Shown: positions 26,006 to 35,820, counted from the first letter of the stretch. The stretch is 64,000 bases of DNA from Bog-473 sp963755495 (GCA_963755495.1 CAVWJS010000006.1:1302001-1366000), one strand, 5' to 3'. A program made the numbers and translations. Notes: generated by a model not told the origin, from the letters alone.

Positions 26006-26045
26006 ACCACTCATCCAAGTGCGCCGAGTAGTCAGGAGGCATTAC

Positions 26046-26301
26046 ATGCAAGTATTCAGGGTGACAGGGTCGCATGGGGTCGCTGCATTGCTTCACAACC
26101 TCGCCAACGAAATCGAGCGCCGATCCCTCGAATTCGATAGGGCGCTCCGTCCGTCTCTCAGACTCGCTCGAAGCGACGGTGGACCTGGCGGCAGACAAAC
26201 AAGCTGCGATCTCGTTGATCGAAGTCCGCCTCGAACATCCAGCACCGGCGGCCTGGAACCTGACCGAGCTACACCAGGCCCTCGCGCACCCAGGCGACTA
26301 A
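26046..26301 (+). CDS. Small uncharacterised protein, apparent frameshift
   Basis: The ATG at 26046 has a strong AGGAGG 6 bp upstream and starts MQVFRVTGSHGVAALLHNLANEIERRSLEFDR. The sequence then becomes protein-like in the next frame (RSVRLSDSLEATVDL...SLIEVRLEHPAPAAWNLTELH) and stops at 26301. One surplus base in the GGG run at 26140-26142 would restore a continuous ~84-aa helical protein. I do not recognise the family. It follows a USP in a probable operon. The next 290 bp, to GAPDH, hold only the promoter box. Confidence 0.5.
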
Positions 26302-26519
26302 TGGTCGCAGTGCCGTATCCCGGCTGACGCTCCTCGCACGTCGGCGCCGGATCTGAGACCTCCGCGCCCGGCTGACCCTTGGCGCAGGATTCTCACAATC
26401 ATTTACCGAACGGTCCCCCTTCGCTGGTCGCAATTCCGACCCGGCGTCGCTTTCATTGCCTCTAGCTGGAATTGGCCATAGGCCAGTCCCCACTTGATGC
26501 ACCGAACTTGCTCGATCGA

Positions 26520-26533
26520 GTGACCTTCGGCCC
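26520..26533. promoter_or_regulatory. DosR/DevR-type box (GTGACCTTCGGCCC)
   Basis: One mismatch at position 2. It ends 81 bp before the GAPDH ATG and is the only box in front of the GAPDH - pyruvate:ferredoxin oxidoreductase - PGK unit. A GGGACC half-site occurs at about 26563-26568. Confidence 0.62.
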
Positions 26534-26613
26534 TACTGCAGACGCCGTTATGCCCCCACGATGGGACCGACGGGAGATCGGTCGATCTCGCGAAATTGCC
26601 CAAGGAGTGCGCA

Positions 26614-27627
26614 ATGACGGTACGGCTGGCCATAAACGGATTCGGGCGCACCGGGCGATCGTTCCTACGCGCCGCGCTCGCACGTACCCACGACTTCGAG
26701 ATCCTGGCCATTAATGACCTCGGTTCTCCTCAGGCGCTCGCCCGGCTCTTCGCGCGGGACTCGGTTCATGGGCCGTACCCCGAACAAGTGCACGTCGAGG
26801 GCGACACCATGATCGTCGGTGACCACTGCATCAAGATGCTGGCAGAATCCGAGGCTAAAGGTCTCCCATGGCAGGAACTCGGAATCGACGTTGTTATCGA
26901 GTCAACCGGGAAGTACACCAAGCGGGAAAAGGCAACTCAGCACCTCGAAGCAGGCGCGACCCGTGTTGTCATATCCGCGCCGGCCGAGAATCCCGACGCC
27001 ACCTTCGTAATCGGGGTCAACGAGGATCAGTATGACCCTCAACGACACTTCATCATCTCCAACGCTTCCTGCACCACGAACTGCCTGGCCCCCTTGGCCA
27101 AAGTCCTCGACGATGCCTTCGGAATCGAAGATGGCTTGATGACCACGGTGCATGCGTACACCGATGATCAGAGTCTTGTCGATGCTCTGCACAAGGACCC
27201 TCGGCGCGCGCGGGGCGCAGCGATAAATATCGTTCCGACGACCACCGGCGCGGCAAAAGCAACCGGACTGGTCCTTCCGAGCGTGGCTGGAAGCCTCGAT
27301 GGCTTAGCCCTTCGTGTCCCAGTTCCCGACGCGTCGATCACTGATCTGGTCGCGAATCTGCGTTCGACGCCGAATACTGCCGAGATCAACGACGCTTACC
27401 GGACCGCTGCGGAGTCAGGGCGACTGGCGGGAGTACTCGAGTACTCGGAAGAACCGCTTGTTTCAAGCGACATCATCAACTCGACTGCCTCGTGCGTCTT
27501 CGATTCGGGACTGACGATGGCCCATGGCCACCTGGTCAAGGTCCTTGGTTGGTACGACAATGAGACGGGTTATTCGAACCGACTCGCCGATCTGGCCGCG
27601 CTCGTCGGCGCCGCGCCGAAACCCTAG
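26614..27627 (+). CDS. gap: Glyceraldehyde-3-phosphate dehydrogenase
   Basis: A 337-aa GAPDH: RLAINGFGRTGRSFLRA (NAD loop), SNASCTTNCLAP with the catalytic Cys (~residue 153), HAYTDDQ and the C-terminal VLGWYDNETGYSNRL. It oxidises glyceraldehyde-3-P to 1,3-bisphosphoglycerate. AAGGAG at ~26601 fixes the start at the ATG 26614, not the upstream in-frame TTG. It heads a run gap - porG - porA - porB - gltD/ferredoxin - pgk with very short gaps, so its NADH and the reduced ferredoxin made downstream may be balanced together. Confidence 0.96.
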   Translation: MTVRLAINGFGRTGRSFLRAALARTHDFEILAINDLGSPQALARLFARDSVHGPYPEQVHVEGDTMIVGDHCIKMLAESEAKGLPWQELGIDVVIESTGKYTKREKATQHLEAGATRVVISAPAENPDATFVIGVNEDQYDPQRHFIISNASCTTNCLAPLAKVLDDAFGIEDGLMTTVHAYTDDQSLVDALHKDPRRARGAAINIVPTTTGAAKATGLVLPSVAGSLDGLALRVPVPDASITDLVANLRSTPNTAEINDAYRTAAESGRLAGVLEYSEEPLVSSDIINSTASCVFDSGLTMAHGHLVKVLGWYDNETGYSNRLADLAALVGAAPKP

Positions 27628-27649
27628 TCACCTCCGGTCGAAGGTAGTC

Positions 27650-28240
27650 ATGTTCCAAGTCCGCTTCCATGGCCGTGGTGGTCAAGGTGTCGTGACAGCA
27701 GCCGAGCTCCTGTCTATGGCGGCCTTCACTGAAGGCCGGCACGCGCAGGCGTTCCCGAGCTTCGGCTCGGAACGGATGGGCGCTCCAGTGGTCTCGTTTT
27801 GTCGCATTGATGGACGCCCTATCCGGACCCGCGAGCCAGTTATGGCACCGGATGCACTCATTATCCAAGATGTCACGCTAATCCACCAGGTCGACCTATT
27901 CGCTGGGCTTTCCACAGAGGGGTACGTCCTGATCAACACGTCGCAACACTTTGACAAGCTGGGGTTCGGCGAGTTCTTCAACCAATTCCATCGCGACCGT
28001 CTCGTCACCTGTCCAGCGACAGAGCTCGCCCTCGAGCACCTCGGCCGGCCATTGCCCAACGCCGCCCTGCTCGGCGCTTTTGCGGCCCTCACCGCCGAGA
28101 TCACCCTCGAAGCGATCAACGCGGCCATACGCCAGCGCTTCTCCGGCACGCTCGGCGAACGCAACGTTGCCGCCGCCGGAGCGGCCTTTGGTTTCGTTAC
28201 CCTCGCCGAGAGGGGGTTAACCCGTGCGCCGACAGATTGA
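27650..28240 (+). CDS. porG: 2-oxoacid (pyruvate):ferredoxin oxidoreductase, gamma subunit
   Basis: A 196-aa gamma subunit: VRFHGRGGQGVVTAAELLSMAAF near the N-terminus is the family hallmark, followed by FPSFGSERMGAPVVSFCRI. It forms the CoA-interacting part of the heterotetramer that oxidatively decarboxylates pyruvate to acetyl-CoA with ferredoxin. The ATG at 27650 lies 22 bp after GAPDH, preceded by AAGG. The next gene's GTG start overlaps its last 17 bp. Confidence 0.93.
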   Translation: MFQVRFHGRGGQGVVTAAELLSMAAFTEGRHAQAFPSFGSERMGAPVVSFCRIDGRPIRTREPVMAPDALIIQDVTLIHQVDLFAGLSTEGYVLINTSQHFDKLGFGEFFNQFHRDRLVTCPATELALEHLGRPLPNAALLGAFAALTAEITLEAINAAIRQRFSGTLGERNVAAAGAAFGFVTLAERGLTRAPTD

Positions 28241-29477
28241 AGGCTCTCGGGCCGTGGCAGAAACGGTCGCGCTGTGTCGGCCCGAGGTTGTCTGCGCCTA
28301 TCCGATCTCTCCTCAGACGCATATCATCGAGGCGCTCGGCGCCATGGTGAAATCTGGCCAGCTTTCACCGTGTGAGTTCATCAATGTCGAATCTGAGTTC
28401 GCTGCTATGTCCGTCTCGATCGGCGCCTCCGCAGCGGGGGCTCGCGCCTACACCGCGACTGCGAGCCAAGGGCTCCTCTTCATGATCGAAGCCGTCTACA
28501 ACGCGGCAGGTCTTGGTCTGCCGATCGTCATGACACTCGCCAACCGGGCCATTGGTGCGCCGATCAACATCTGGAACGACCACAGCGACGCTATGGCAGT
28601 GCGCGATGCCGGCTGGGTTCAACTCTTTGCCGAGACGAACCAGGAGGCTGCGGACCTGCACATCCAAGCCTTCCGGCTCGCCGAAGAGCTCTCCCTCCCG
28701 GTCATGGTGTGCATGGACGGTTTCATCCTCACCCATGCCGTCGAGGGCATCGACATGCCCGAGCAAGCCGCAGTCGACGCCTTCCTCCCGCCCTTCGAGC
28801 CCCGCCAGGTTCTCGATCCTCAAAACCCAATCTCCATTGGCGCCATGGTCGGCCCAGAAGCCTTCGAGGAGGTCCGCTACCTCTCACACCTCCGTCACCT
28901 CGACGCGCTGGAGCGCATACCCGTCTTGGCCGCCGAATTCGCTGAGTCGTTCGGGCGCACCAGCGGGGGCCTCCTCCACTGCTACCGGACCGAAGACGCC
29001 GAGACAATCGTCGTTGCTCTCGGATCGGTCCTCGGCACCATCAAAGACGCCACCGATACGCTCCGCGCCACCGGCCAGCGCGTGGGCGTCGTCGGGATCA
29101 CCTCGTTCCGACCCTTCCCTCACGACGCCGTACGCGACGCACTGGCTGGAGCCAGAAGGGTCGTAGTCCTGGAGAAGGCGTTCAGCGTCGGGTTCGGCGG
29201 TGTGCTCTCGACCGACGTGGCGATGGCGACGCACGACGTGGACGTCTCACTTCGGACGGTGATCGCCGGGCTCGGCGGGCGGGCGATCACCCAACACTCG
29301 CTCGCGGGCATGCTCGCCGACGCGATACGTGAGCGGCTCGAACGTCTCACCTTCCTCGACCTCGATCACCACATCATCGAGCAAGAGCGCGCCCGTATTG
29401 CCGGATCCCGTCGCTCAGGTCCTTCAGCCGAGAACATCCTTCGCCACCTTGGCACGGTCGCCTCCCGGATCGGTTGA
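28224..29477 (+). CDS. porA: 2-oxoacid (pyruvate):ferredoxin oxidoreductase, alpha subunit
   Basis: A 417-aa alpha subunit. CAYPISPQTHIIEAL is the substrate-binding YPITPS-type motif, followed by NVESEFAAMSVSIGASAAGARAYTATASQG (pyrimidine-binding domain I), and residues ~260-330 form domain II (VVALGSVLGTIKDATDTLRATGQRVGVVGITSFRPFP). Start is GTG 28224, overlapping porG; the stop overlaps a TTG just before porB. Pyruvate is the most likely substrate, given glycolytic neighbours, though other 2-oxoacids are possible. Confidence 0.93.
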   Translation: MRRQIEGSRAVAETVALCRPEVVCAYPISPQTHIIEALGAMVKSGQLSPCEFINVESEFAAMSVSIGASAAGARAYTATASQGLLFMIEAVYNAAGLGLPIVMTLANRAIGAPINIWNDHSDAMAVRDAGWVQLFAETNQEAADLHIQAFRLAEELSLPVMVCMDGFILTHAVEGIDMPEQAAVDAFLPPFEPRQVLDPQNPISIGAMVGPEAFEEVRYLSHLRHLDALERIPVLAAEFAESFGRTSGGLLHCYRTEDAETIVVALGSVLGTIKDATDTLRATGQRVGVVGITSFRPFPHDAVRDALAGARRVVVLEKAFSVGFGGVLSTDVAMATHDVDVSLRTVIAGLGGRAITQHSLAGMLADAIRERLERLTFLDLDHHIIEQERARIAGSRRSGPSAENILRHLGTVASRIG

Positions 29478-29485
29478 GCAAGGCT

Positions 29486-30514
29486 ATGACCACTAAGCCC
29501 GTACGCTTCTATCAAGTCGGCAGCTTCGCCGTCGGCAACCGCCTCGTCGACCAGAACAACCGGACGGCCCAGTCCGACGTAGACCGGAGCAACTCGCTCG
29601 ACTCGGGACACCGAGCCTGTCAGGGATGCGGCGAGGCGCTCGGCGCCCGTTACGCACTCGACGCCGCGATGCGGGCGACAAATGGCCAACTGATCGCAGT
29701 CAACGCCACCGGCTGCCTCGAGGTTTTCTCCACCCCCTACCCCGAGACCTCGTGGCGCGTGGCCTGGCTCCACTCACTCTTCGGGAATGCCCCCGCCGTG
29801 GCGACCGGGGTTGCCGCTGCACTCAAGGTGAAGGGGATGCAAGATGTGCGTGTCGTCGGCCAGGCCGGAGACGGTGGGACGGTGGATATCGGCTTCGGCT
29901 GCCTCTCGGGAATGTTCGAGCGCAACGACGACGTGTTGTTCATCTGCTATGACAACGAGGCGTATATGAACACCGGTGTGCAGCGCTCCGGCGCCACGCC
30001 GCCTGGAGCACGCACGGCAACGACCGAGTCCATTGGTCCCGAGCCAGGCAACGTCTTCGGACAGGGGAAAAATCTTCCTCGTCTCGCCATGGCCCATGAC
30101 ATTGATTACGTCGCCACTGCGACGGTGGCCGACCTCCATGATCTCGAAGCCAAAGTCGAACGGGCGATGGAGTTCCACGGTGCCCGCTACCTGCACATCC
30201 TCGTTCCGTGCCCCCTTGGCTGGGGGTCGGCCCCGAGCGACACGATCCGTGTGGCCCGGCTCGCCCATGAGACCGGGCTTTTCCCGGTCTTCGAGGCCGA
30301 GTACGGAGTGGTGACCGCCGTATCTCCGATCCGCCATCGCCTGCCCGTCGAGTCCTACCTATCGATCCAGAGTCGCTACGCCCACCTCTTCGGCGAGCAC
30401 GGCCGGCCAGACATCGTGGCCCGCATCCAGGCCATCGCCGACCACAACATCTCGACGTACGGCCTCGTCGGTGAGGGAGTAAAGGATATGGACCCAATGG
30501 AGGCGAGCCCATGA
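29486..30514 (+). CDS. porB: 2-oxoacid (pyruvate):ferredoxin oxidoreductase, beta subunit
   Basis: A ~342-aa ThDP-binding beta subunit: HRACQGCGEALGARYAL (cluster-binding CxxC), NATGCLEVFSTPYPETSW, then GDGGTVDIGFGCLSGMFERNDDVLFICYDNEAYMNTG (GDG...NN ThDP motif). I use ATG 29486; the frame also opens with a TTG at 29474 overlapping porA. It overlaps the next gene by 4 bp. The Cys pair fits a [4Fe-4S]-bearing beta subunit. Confidence 0.93.
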   Translation: MTTKPVRFYQVGSFAVGNRLVDQNNRTAQSDVDRSNSLDSGHRACQGCGEALGARYALDAAMRATNGQLIAVNATGCLEVFSTPYPETSWRVAWLHSLFGNAPAVATGVAAALKVKGMQDVRVVGQAGDGGTVDIGFGCLSGMFERNDDVLFICYDNEAYMNTGVQRSGATPPGARTATTESIGPEPGNVFGQGKNLPRLAMAHDIDYVATATVADLHDLEAKVERAMEFHGARYLHILVPCPLGWGSAPSDTIRVARLAHETGLFPVFEAEYGVVTAVSPIRHRLPVESYLSIQSRYAHLFGEHGRPDIVARIQAIADHNISTYGLVGEGVKDMDPMEASP

Positions 30515-32139
30515 AGAAATTCCCGTTCGCCATCACTCTCGAGGTTGGATCGAGCCACGCCAACCGGACCGGTTCGTGGCGGGTCGAGCGGCCCGTCTAC
30601 GTCGCCCGGGTGCCTCCTTGCAACAATGCCTGCCCGGCGGGGGAGAACATCCAACGGTGGCTCTATGACGCCGAGCCCGGCGATTATGAGGCGGCTTGGC
30701 GCGCGTTGGTCGAGGACAACCCGTTCCCCGCCGTCATGGGCCGCATCTGCTACCACCCGTGCGAGACAGCCTGCAATCGGGCCCAGCTCGACGAGGCGGT
30801 CGGGATCAATTCCATTGAGCGCTTCTTGGGCGATCTCGCCATCGGGCGAGGCTGGGCCCTACCGGCGGCGGGCACCGACACCGGGAAACGAGTTCTAATC
30901 ATTGGGGGCGGCCCCTCCGGGCTGAGTGCGGCGTACCATCTGCGCCGCCTCGGTCACCAGACCCGACTCGTCGATTCGGCGCCAAAGCTTGGCGGCATGA
31001 TGCGCTACGGCATTCCCGCCTACCGCCTTCCCCGGACTGTGCTCGATGCCGAGGTGGCGCGCATCATTGCCCTGGGTGTCGACGTCGAAGTCGACCACGC
31101 GGTTCGAGATATCGAGCGCGAGCGGCGAAAGGGCAGCTTTGACGCCGTCTTCCTCGCTGTCGGTGCCCAGCTCTCCCACCGGGTTGAGATCCCGGCCGGC
31201 GACTCCTCTCACATTCTCAACGCGGTGTCACTTCTCCACCGGGTGGCCGAGAATGACCCCCCCCTACTCGGGCGACGCGTCGCGATCTACGGTGGCGGGG
31301 ATACTGCTCTCGACGCGGCTCGCACGGCACGTCGTCTTGGTGCCACTGATGCCGTCATCGTCTATCGCCGCAACCAAGAGCGCATGCCTGCCCATGCGGA
31401 CGAGCTGGAGGAAGCTGTCAAAGAAGGCGTGACGATGCGCTGGCTCTCGACGATAAACCGCGTCGAAGGCAATCGACTCGTACTCGAAAAGATGCGTCTC
31501 AATGACCTCGGTTTCCCCGAGCCGACTGGTGAGTTCGAAACACTCGACGCCGATTCTCTGGTCCTCGCCCTCGGCCAAGTTACCGACCTCTCGCTCCTCG
31601 CAGGGGAACCAGGCGTCACGATCGAAGGCGGTATGGTCGAAGTCTCCCCATCAATGTTGGCGGGTCCAAATGGGATTTTCGCCGGTGGCGACGCTGTGCC
31701 GTCTGAGCGCACGGCGACCGTGGCCATCGGTCACGGCAAGCGAGCCGCTTCCGGCATCGACGCCTACCTCGCCGGCCACGATCTGACCGACCCGCCACGG
31801 CGCGAACTGGCGACGTTCGAGCGACTCAACACCTGGTACTACGCCGATGCGCAACGAGCACACCAACCCGAACTCGAACTGGCCCGGCGCCAGAATACCT
31901 TTGAAGAGGTCGTCGGAGGTCTCACCGAGGAGAACGCTCTGTTCGAAGCGCGGCGCTGCCTCTCGTGCGGCAATTGCTTCGAATGCGACAACTGCTTCGG
32001 CGTCTGCCCGGACAATGCCGTGATCAAACTTGCTGATCCACCGCACTACAACTTCGACTACAACTTTTGCAAGGGATGCGGCATCTGTGTCCAAGAATGC
32101 CCGTGTGGTGCTATCGAGATGCAACCAGAGCGGACTTGA
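30511..32139 (+). CDS. GltD-like FAD/NAD(P) oxidoreductase fused to 2x[4Fe-4S] ferredoxin; likely delta/NAD(P)-linking PFOR subunit
   Basis: A 542-aa fusion. Residues ~35-100 hold the N-terminal Fe-S region of glutamate-synthase small subunits (PPCNNACPAGENIQRW, GRICYHPCETACNR). Then come FAD (VLIIGGGPSGLSAAYHLRRLGH) and NAD(P) (VAIYGGGDTALDAARTARRLGA) domains, and a final FAGGDAVPSERTATVAIGHGKRAA. The last ~75 residues contain two ferredoxin motifs (CLSCGNCFECDNCFGVCP; CKGCGICVQECPCGA), replacing the usual separate PorD. Position and overlap with porB imply it passes electrons between PFOR and NAD(P)H. The pgk gene begins 1 bp after its stop. Confidence 0.9.
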   Translation: MKKFPFAITLEVGSSHANRTGSWRVERPVYVARVPPCNNACPAGENIQRWLYDAEPGDYEAAWRALVEDNPFPAVMGRICYHPCETACNRAQLDEAVGINSIERFLGDLAIGRGWALPAAGTDTGKRVLIIGGGPSGLSAAYHLRRLGHQTRLVDSAPKLGGMMRYGIPAYRLPRTVLDAEVARIIALGVDVEVDHAVRDIERERRKGSFDAVFLAVGAQLSHRVEIPAGDSSHILNAVSLLHRVAENDPPLLGRRVAIYGGGDTALDAARTARRLGATDAVIVYRRNQERMPAHADELEEAVKEGVTMRWLSTINRVEGNRLVLEKMRLNDLGFPEPTGEFETLDADSLVLALGQVTDLSLLAGEPGVTIEGGMVEVSPSMLAGPNGIFAGGDAVPSERTATVAIGHGKRAASGIDAYLAGHDLTDPPRRELATFERLNTWYYADAQRAHQPELELARRQNTFEEVVGGLTEENALFEARRCLSCGNCFECDNCFGVCPDNAVIKLADPPHYNFDYNFCKGCGICVQECPCGAIEMQPERT

Positions 32140-32140
32140 C

Positions 32141-33316
32141 ATGCACACACTCAATCGAGAAGGCGCGCGCTTACCGACTCTTGAAGATCTGCCCCCGGTG
32201 AGAGGGCGACGCGTTCTCGTCCGGTCTGATCTCAATGCGCCACTGCGTGCAAAGACAGAAGGCGGCTTCGAAGTCGCCGACGACTTTCGTCTCCGCTCGT
32301 CGGTTCCCACGCTCGAATGGTTGTGCGAGAACGGTGCCCTCGTGACCGTTTGCAGCCACCTGGGGCGACCCAAAGGCAAGGCGGATCCTCGATTCTCCAT
32401 GGTGCCAATCCGCGAGTCGCTCTCGAAGATGGTGCCAGGCATCACGGTGATGGAGAACCTGCGCTTCAACCCTGGCGAAGAGGCGAACGATCCAGAATTC
32501 GTTCGCCACCTCATCGACGGGTTCGACTACTACGTCAACGATGCATTTGGCGCCTGTCACCGAAGCCATGCGTCGATTGTCGGACCTCCGACTCTCCTAC
32601 CGAGCGCCGCCGGACGGCTCCTACAACGCGAGGTCGAGGCACTGTCCCGCATCCTGATCGATCCAGCTCGACCTTTCGTCGCCGTGGTGGGCGGCGCGAA
32701 AGTCTCCGACAAACTAGGTGTACTGCGCTCGCTGGGTGAACGATTGGACCATCTCATGCTCGGCGGTGCAATGTGCTTCACCTTCCTCGCCGCGGGCGGA
32801 CATGAAATCGGAGCGTCCCACCTCGAACCGGAATTCTTGGAGGAGGCGCAGGCCCTCCTGGATTCACAATCCGCGCTGGAACTGCCGAGCGACCTCATCG
32901 GTCTGTCCCCAGACGGAGTACTGGGGATCGCCACACCCCCGACTGGTGTCGTCCGCGAGTTCGGTGTCGATCTCCTGCCGGGCTGGCAAGGAGTTGACAT
33001 CGGTCCTGCTACCCGCGCGAGCTTCGCCGAGACGATCAGCCGCGCCCGCACGGTCCTTTGGAACGGCCCTATGGGCGTTTTCGAGGACCGCCGGTTTGCA
33101 GACGGTACCCGCGCCCTCGCCGAAGCTATCGCTTCTTGCCCAGGGTTCACCGTAGTGGGTGGCGGCGAGACCGCGGCGGCCCTCCACGACTTCGGTCTGG
33201 AAGGTCATATCGATCACATCTCGAGTGGCGGAGGTGCCACACTCGAACTCCTCGAGAAGGGCGATCTGCCAGGTCTCGCTGCCCTTCGAGCGAACAGGTC
33301 TTTCCTGCGCAACTAG
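32141..33316 (+). CDS. pgk: Phosphoglycerate kinase
   Basis: A 391-aa PGK: RVLVRSDLNAPL, CSHLGRPKG (phosphoglycerate-binding), YVNDAFGACHRSHAS, VVGGAKVSDKLGVL, WNGPMGVFE and GGGETAAAL. It makes ATP and 3-phosphoglycerate from 1,3-bisphosphoglycerate. The start ATG 32141 immediately follows the PFOR delta stop; longer starts overlap that gene. It ends the gap-por-pgk unit and converges on the PEP synthase gene after a 64-bp gap. Confidence 0.95.
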   Translation: MHTLNREGARLPTLEDLPPVRGRRVLVRSDLNAPLRAKTEGGFEVADDFRLRSSVPTLEWLCENGALVTVCSHLGRPKGKADPRFSMVPIRESLSKMVPGITVMENLRFNPGEEANDPEFVRHLIDGFDYYVNDAFGACHRSHASIVGPPTLLPSAAGRLLQREVEALSRILIDPARPFVAVVGGAKVSDKLGVLRSLGERLDHLMLGGAMCFTFLAAGGHEIGASHLEPEFLEEAQALLDSQSALELPSDLIGLSPDGVLGIATPPTGVVREFGVDLLPGWQGVDIGPATRASFAETISRARTVLWNGPMGVFEDRRFADGTRALAEAIASCPGFTVVGGGETAAALHDFGLEGHIDHISSGGGATLELLEKGDLPGLAALRANRSFLRN

Positions 33317-33380
33317 GGCCGAACTCGGGTTTCCATCTTGCTCCACCGACCGTTCGTTGCCGAACTCATTTCGCTGGTTC

Positions 33381-35795
33381 TCACGGCGTCGCCGAGGCGC
33401 CACCTTGACGGTGTTCGAGTTCGAGCACTCTCCGAGTGGTCTTCAGCACCGTGTCGGGGTTGAGGCTCATGGAGTCAATACCGAGCTCGACCAGGAATTC
33501 GGCCATATCCGGATAGTCGGAGGGCGCCTGCCCACACAGCCCGGAGTGGATTTTATTGCGGCGGCAACCCTCGACGGCCAGCCGGATCATCTCTTTGACG
33601 CCTTCATCGCGCTCGTCGTAGTCGAACGCCACGATCTCGCTGTCGCGATCGACTCCTAAGGTAAGCTGAGTGAGGTCGTTCGAGCCGATCGAGAATCCGT
33701 CAAAGTACTTGGCAAAACGGTCGATCAAAATGACATTGTTGGGGATCTCACACATCGCATAGACCTCAAGGCCGTTCTCACCACGCGTGAGGCCGAGTTC
33801 GGCCATACGTGCCAGCACCTGTTCCGCTTCAGCTACGCGTCGAACGAAGGGGAGCATGAGCACAACGTTCGTAAGGCCCATCTCCTCTCGCACCCTCTTC
33901 ATCGCCTTGCACTCGAGTGCAAACCCCTCGGCATACGCCGGATGTGCGTAGCGCGACGCACCACGAAAGCCGAGCATCGGGTTGTTCTCTAATGGCTCGA
34001 AGTCCGCTCCACCCAGCAAACTGGCGTATTCATTGGTCTTGAAGTCCGACATTCGCACAATCACAGGCTTAGGCCAGAACGCCGCCGCGATTGTGCCGAT
34101 CCCTTCCGACAGGCGCTCTACGAAGAATCGCTCACCGTCAGGGTAGTGACGAGTCAACTGCGCGAGAGCTGCACGATCCCCGAGGCTGGTCACCTTCTCG
34201 GGGTGCAAAAGTGCGAGAGGGTGGGCGCCGATCGACTCACCGATGATGAATTCCATACGCGCCAGACCGACACCGTCGTTGGGCAGGAGCGATGTCTTGA
34301 AAGCGAGATCGGGATTGCCGAGATTGATCATAATCTTGGTCTGCGGACGAGCGAGATCCCCGACCTCACTGCGTTCGACATGAAAGCCCACCTTTCCGTC
34401 GTACACATGACCGGTATCACCGTCCGCGCACGAAACCGTCACGGACGTACCGCTCGGCACAGTGGTCGTAGCATCCCCCGTGCCGACCACCGCGGGAACG
34501 CCCAGTTCCCGAGCGATGATCGCGGCGTGGCACGTTCGTCCACCACGATTGGTGACGATCGCCGCAGCAGTTTTCATCACCGGCTCCCAGTCCGGACTGG
34601 TCGAATCCGCCACCAGAACCTCACCGGGTCGAAACTCTGCAAGATGTGCCACACTCTCGATAACTCGCGCTGTTCCAGAGGCGATCTTCTCCCCAACTGC
34701 TCTTCCCTCGGTTATGACATCATTGCTGCTTCCATCGAGCACGTAGGTCTCGAAGACCGACGTTGCACGTTGGGAGGCCACCGTCTCGGGTCGCGCCTGG
34801 ACGATATAGATCTTGCCGTCGACGCCATCCTTCGCCCATTCCACGTCCATCGGTCGACCATAGTGAGCCTCAATGGCGATGGCACTGTCCGCCAGCTCGA
34901 GGACCTCGACGTCGCTTAAGGAGAAGCGCTCACGATCGATCTTCGGTGCCGGAATATTGCGCGTGGTGTATTTGGTCTCTCCCTCGACGAAGACCATCTT
35001 TACCGCCTTGTCGCCTAGTCGTCGGCGGAGTACGGCGCGGTGTCCTGTCAAAAAAGTGGGCTTGTGCACATAGAACTCATCGGGGTCGACCGCTCCCTGA
35101 ACGACGTTTTCACCGAGGCCATACGAGCCGGTGATGAACACGACATCGCGAAAGCCCGACTCGGTGTCGAGCGAGAACATCACGCCAGCGGAAGACAGAT
35201 CCGAACGCACCATCTTCATTACTCCGATCGAAAGCGCGACCTTGTAGTGGTCGAATCCCTGATCGATGCGGTAGTGAATGGAGCGGTCAGTGAAGAGGCT
35301 GGCGAAGCATCGTCGGCAGGCATCGAGCAGGCTTTCTTCGCCTTGCACGTTCAGAAACGTGTCCTGCTGACCGGCGAAGCTTGCATTTGGCAGGTCTTCG
35401 GCCGTGGCCGAAGAGCGCACCGCAAGGCTTACGCCTTCCCCGTATTGGTCCATGAGGCGTCGATACCCCTGAAGTATTTCGCCGGCGAGATCGTCAGGCA
35501 GCCCCGCTCCGTACACGATCTCGCGCGCTCGTTTGGCCCGACGTGCCAGGTCAGCAACGTCACTCGGGACGAGATCGTCAAGCACCTCGTGAAGCGCCTT
35601 CACGGCCCCGGTTTCTTCGAGCATGTAACGGTAGGCCGCGGCGGTAATCGCGTAACCGTTCGGTATCAATACCCCCTGGCCCGAGAGTTTTTGGTACATC
35701 TCGCCCAGAGACGCGTTCTTCCCTCCGACGGAGGGGACGTCCTCGATCCCGAACTCCTCAAAAAACTTGACATATATGGGATTTCTCACAATCAT
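33381..35795 (-). CDS. ppsA: Phosphoenolpyruvate synthase (pyruvate, water dikinase)
   Basis: An 804-aa protein of typical PpsA length. N-terminal ATP-grasp: PSVGGKNASLGEMYQKL and VAVRSSATAEDLPNASFAGQQDT; middle phosphohistidine domain: TNRGGRTCHAAIIARELGVPAVVG with the catalytic His in TCH; C-terminal PEP/pyruvate barrel: NPMLGFRGASRY, EVYAMCEIPNNVILID, FSIGSNDLTQLTLGVDRD, CGQAPSD. It makes PEP from pyruvate with ATP to AMP (reversible in some anaerobes). It follows enolase on the same strand; the box at 37325 may serve both. Confidence 0.95.
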   Translation of the reverse strand: MIVRNPIYVKFFEEFGIEDVPSVGGKNASLGEMYQKLSGQGVLIPNGYAITAAAYRYMLEETGAVKALHEVLDDLVPSDVADLARRAKRAREIVYGAGLPDDLAGEILQGYRRLMDQYGEGVSLAVRSSATAEDLPNASFAGQQDTFLNVQGEESLLDACRRCFASLFTDRSIHYRIDQGFDHYKVALSIGVMKMVRSDLSSAGVMFSLDTESGFRDVVFITGSYGLGENVVQGAVDPDEFYVHKPTFLTGHRAVLRRRLGDKAVKMVFVEGETKYTTRNIPAPKIDRERFSLSDVEVLELADSAIAIEAHYGRPMDVEWAKDGVDGKIYIVQARPETVASQRATSVFETYVLDGSSNDVITEGRAVGEKIASGTARVIESVAHLAEFRPGEVLVADSTSPDWEPVMKTAAAIVTNRGGRTCHAAIIARELGVPAVVGTGDATTTVPSGTSVTVSCADGDTGHVYDGKVGFHVERSEVGDLARPQTKIMINLGNPDLAFKTSLLPNDGVGLARMEFIIGESIGAHPLALLHPEKVTSLGDRAALAQLTRHYPDGERFFVERLSEGIGTIAAAFWPKPVIVRMSDFKTNEYASLLGGADFEPLENNPMLGFRGASRYAHPAYAEGFALECKAMKRVREEMGLTNVVLMLPFVRRVAEAEQVLARMAELGLTRGENGLEVYAMCEIPNNVILIDRFAKYFDGFSIGSNDLTQLTLGVDRDSEIVAFDYDERDEGVKEMIRLAVEGCRRNKIHSGLCGQAPSDYPDMAEFLVELGIDSMSLNPDTVLKTTRRVLELEHRQGGASATP

Positions 35796-35820
35796 TCCTC
35801 TCTGACAGCGATGTCAATAG

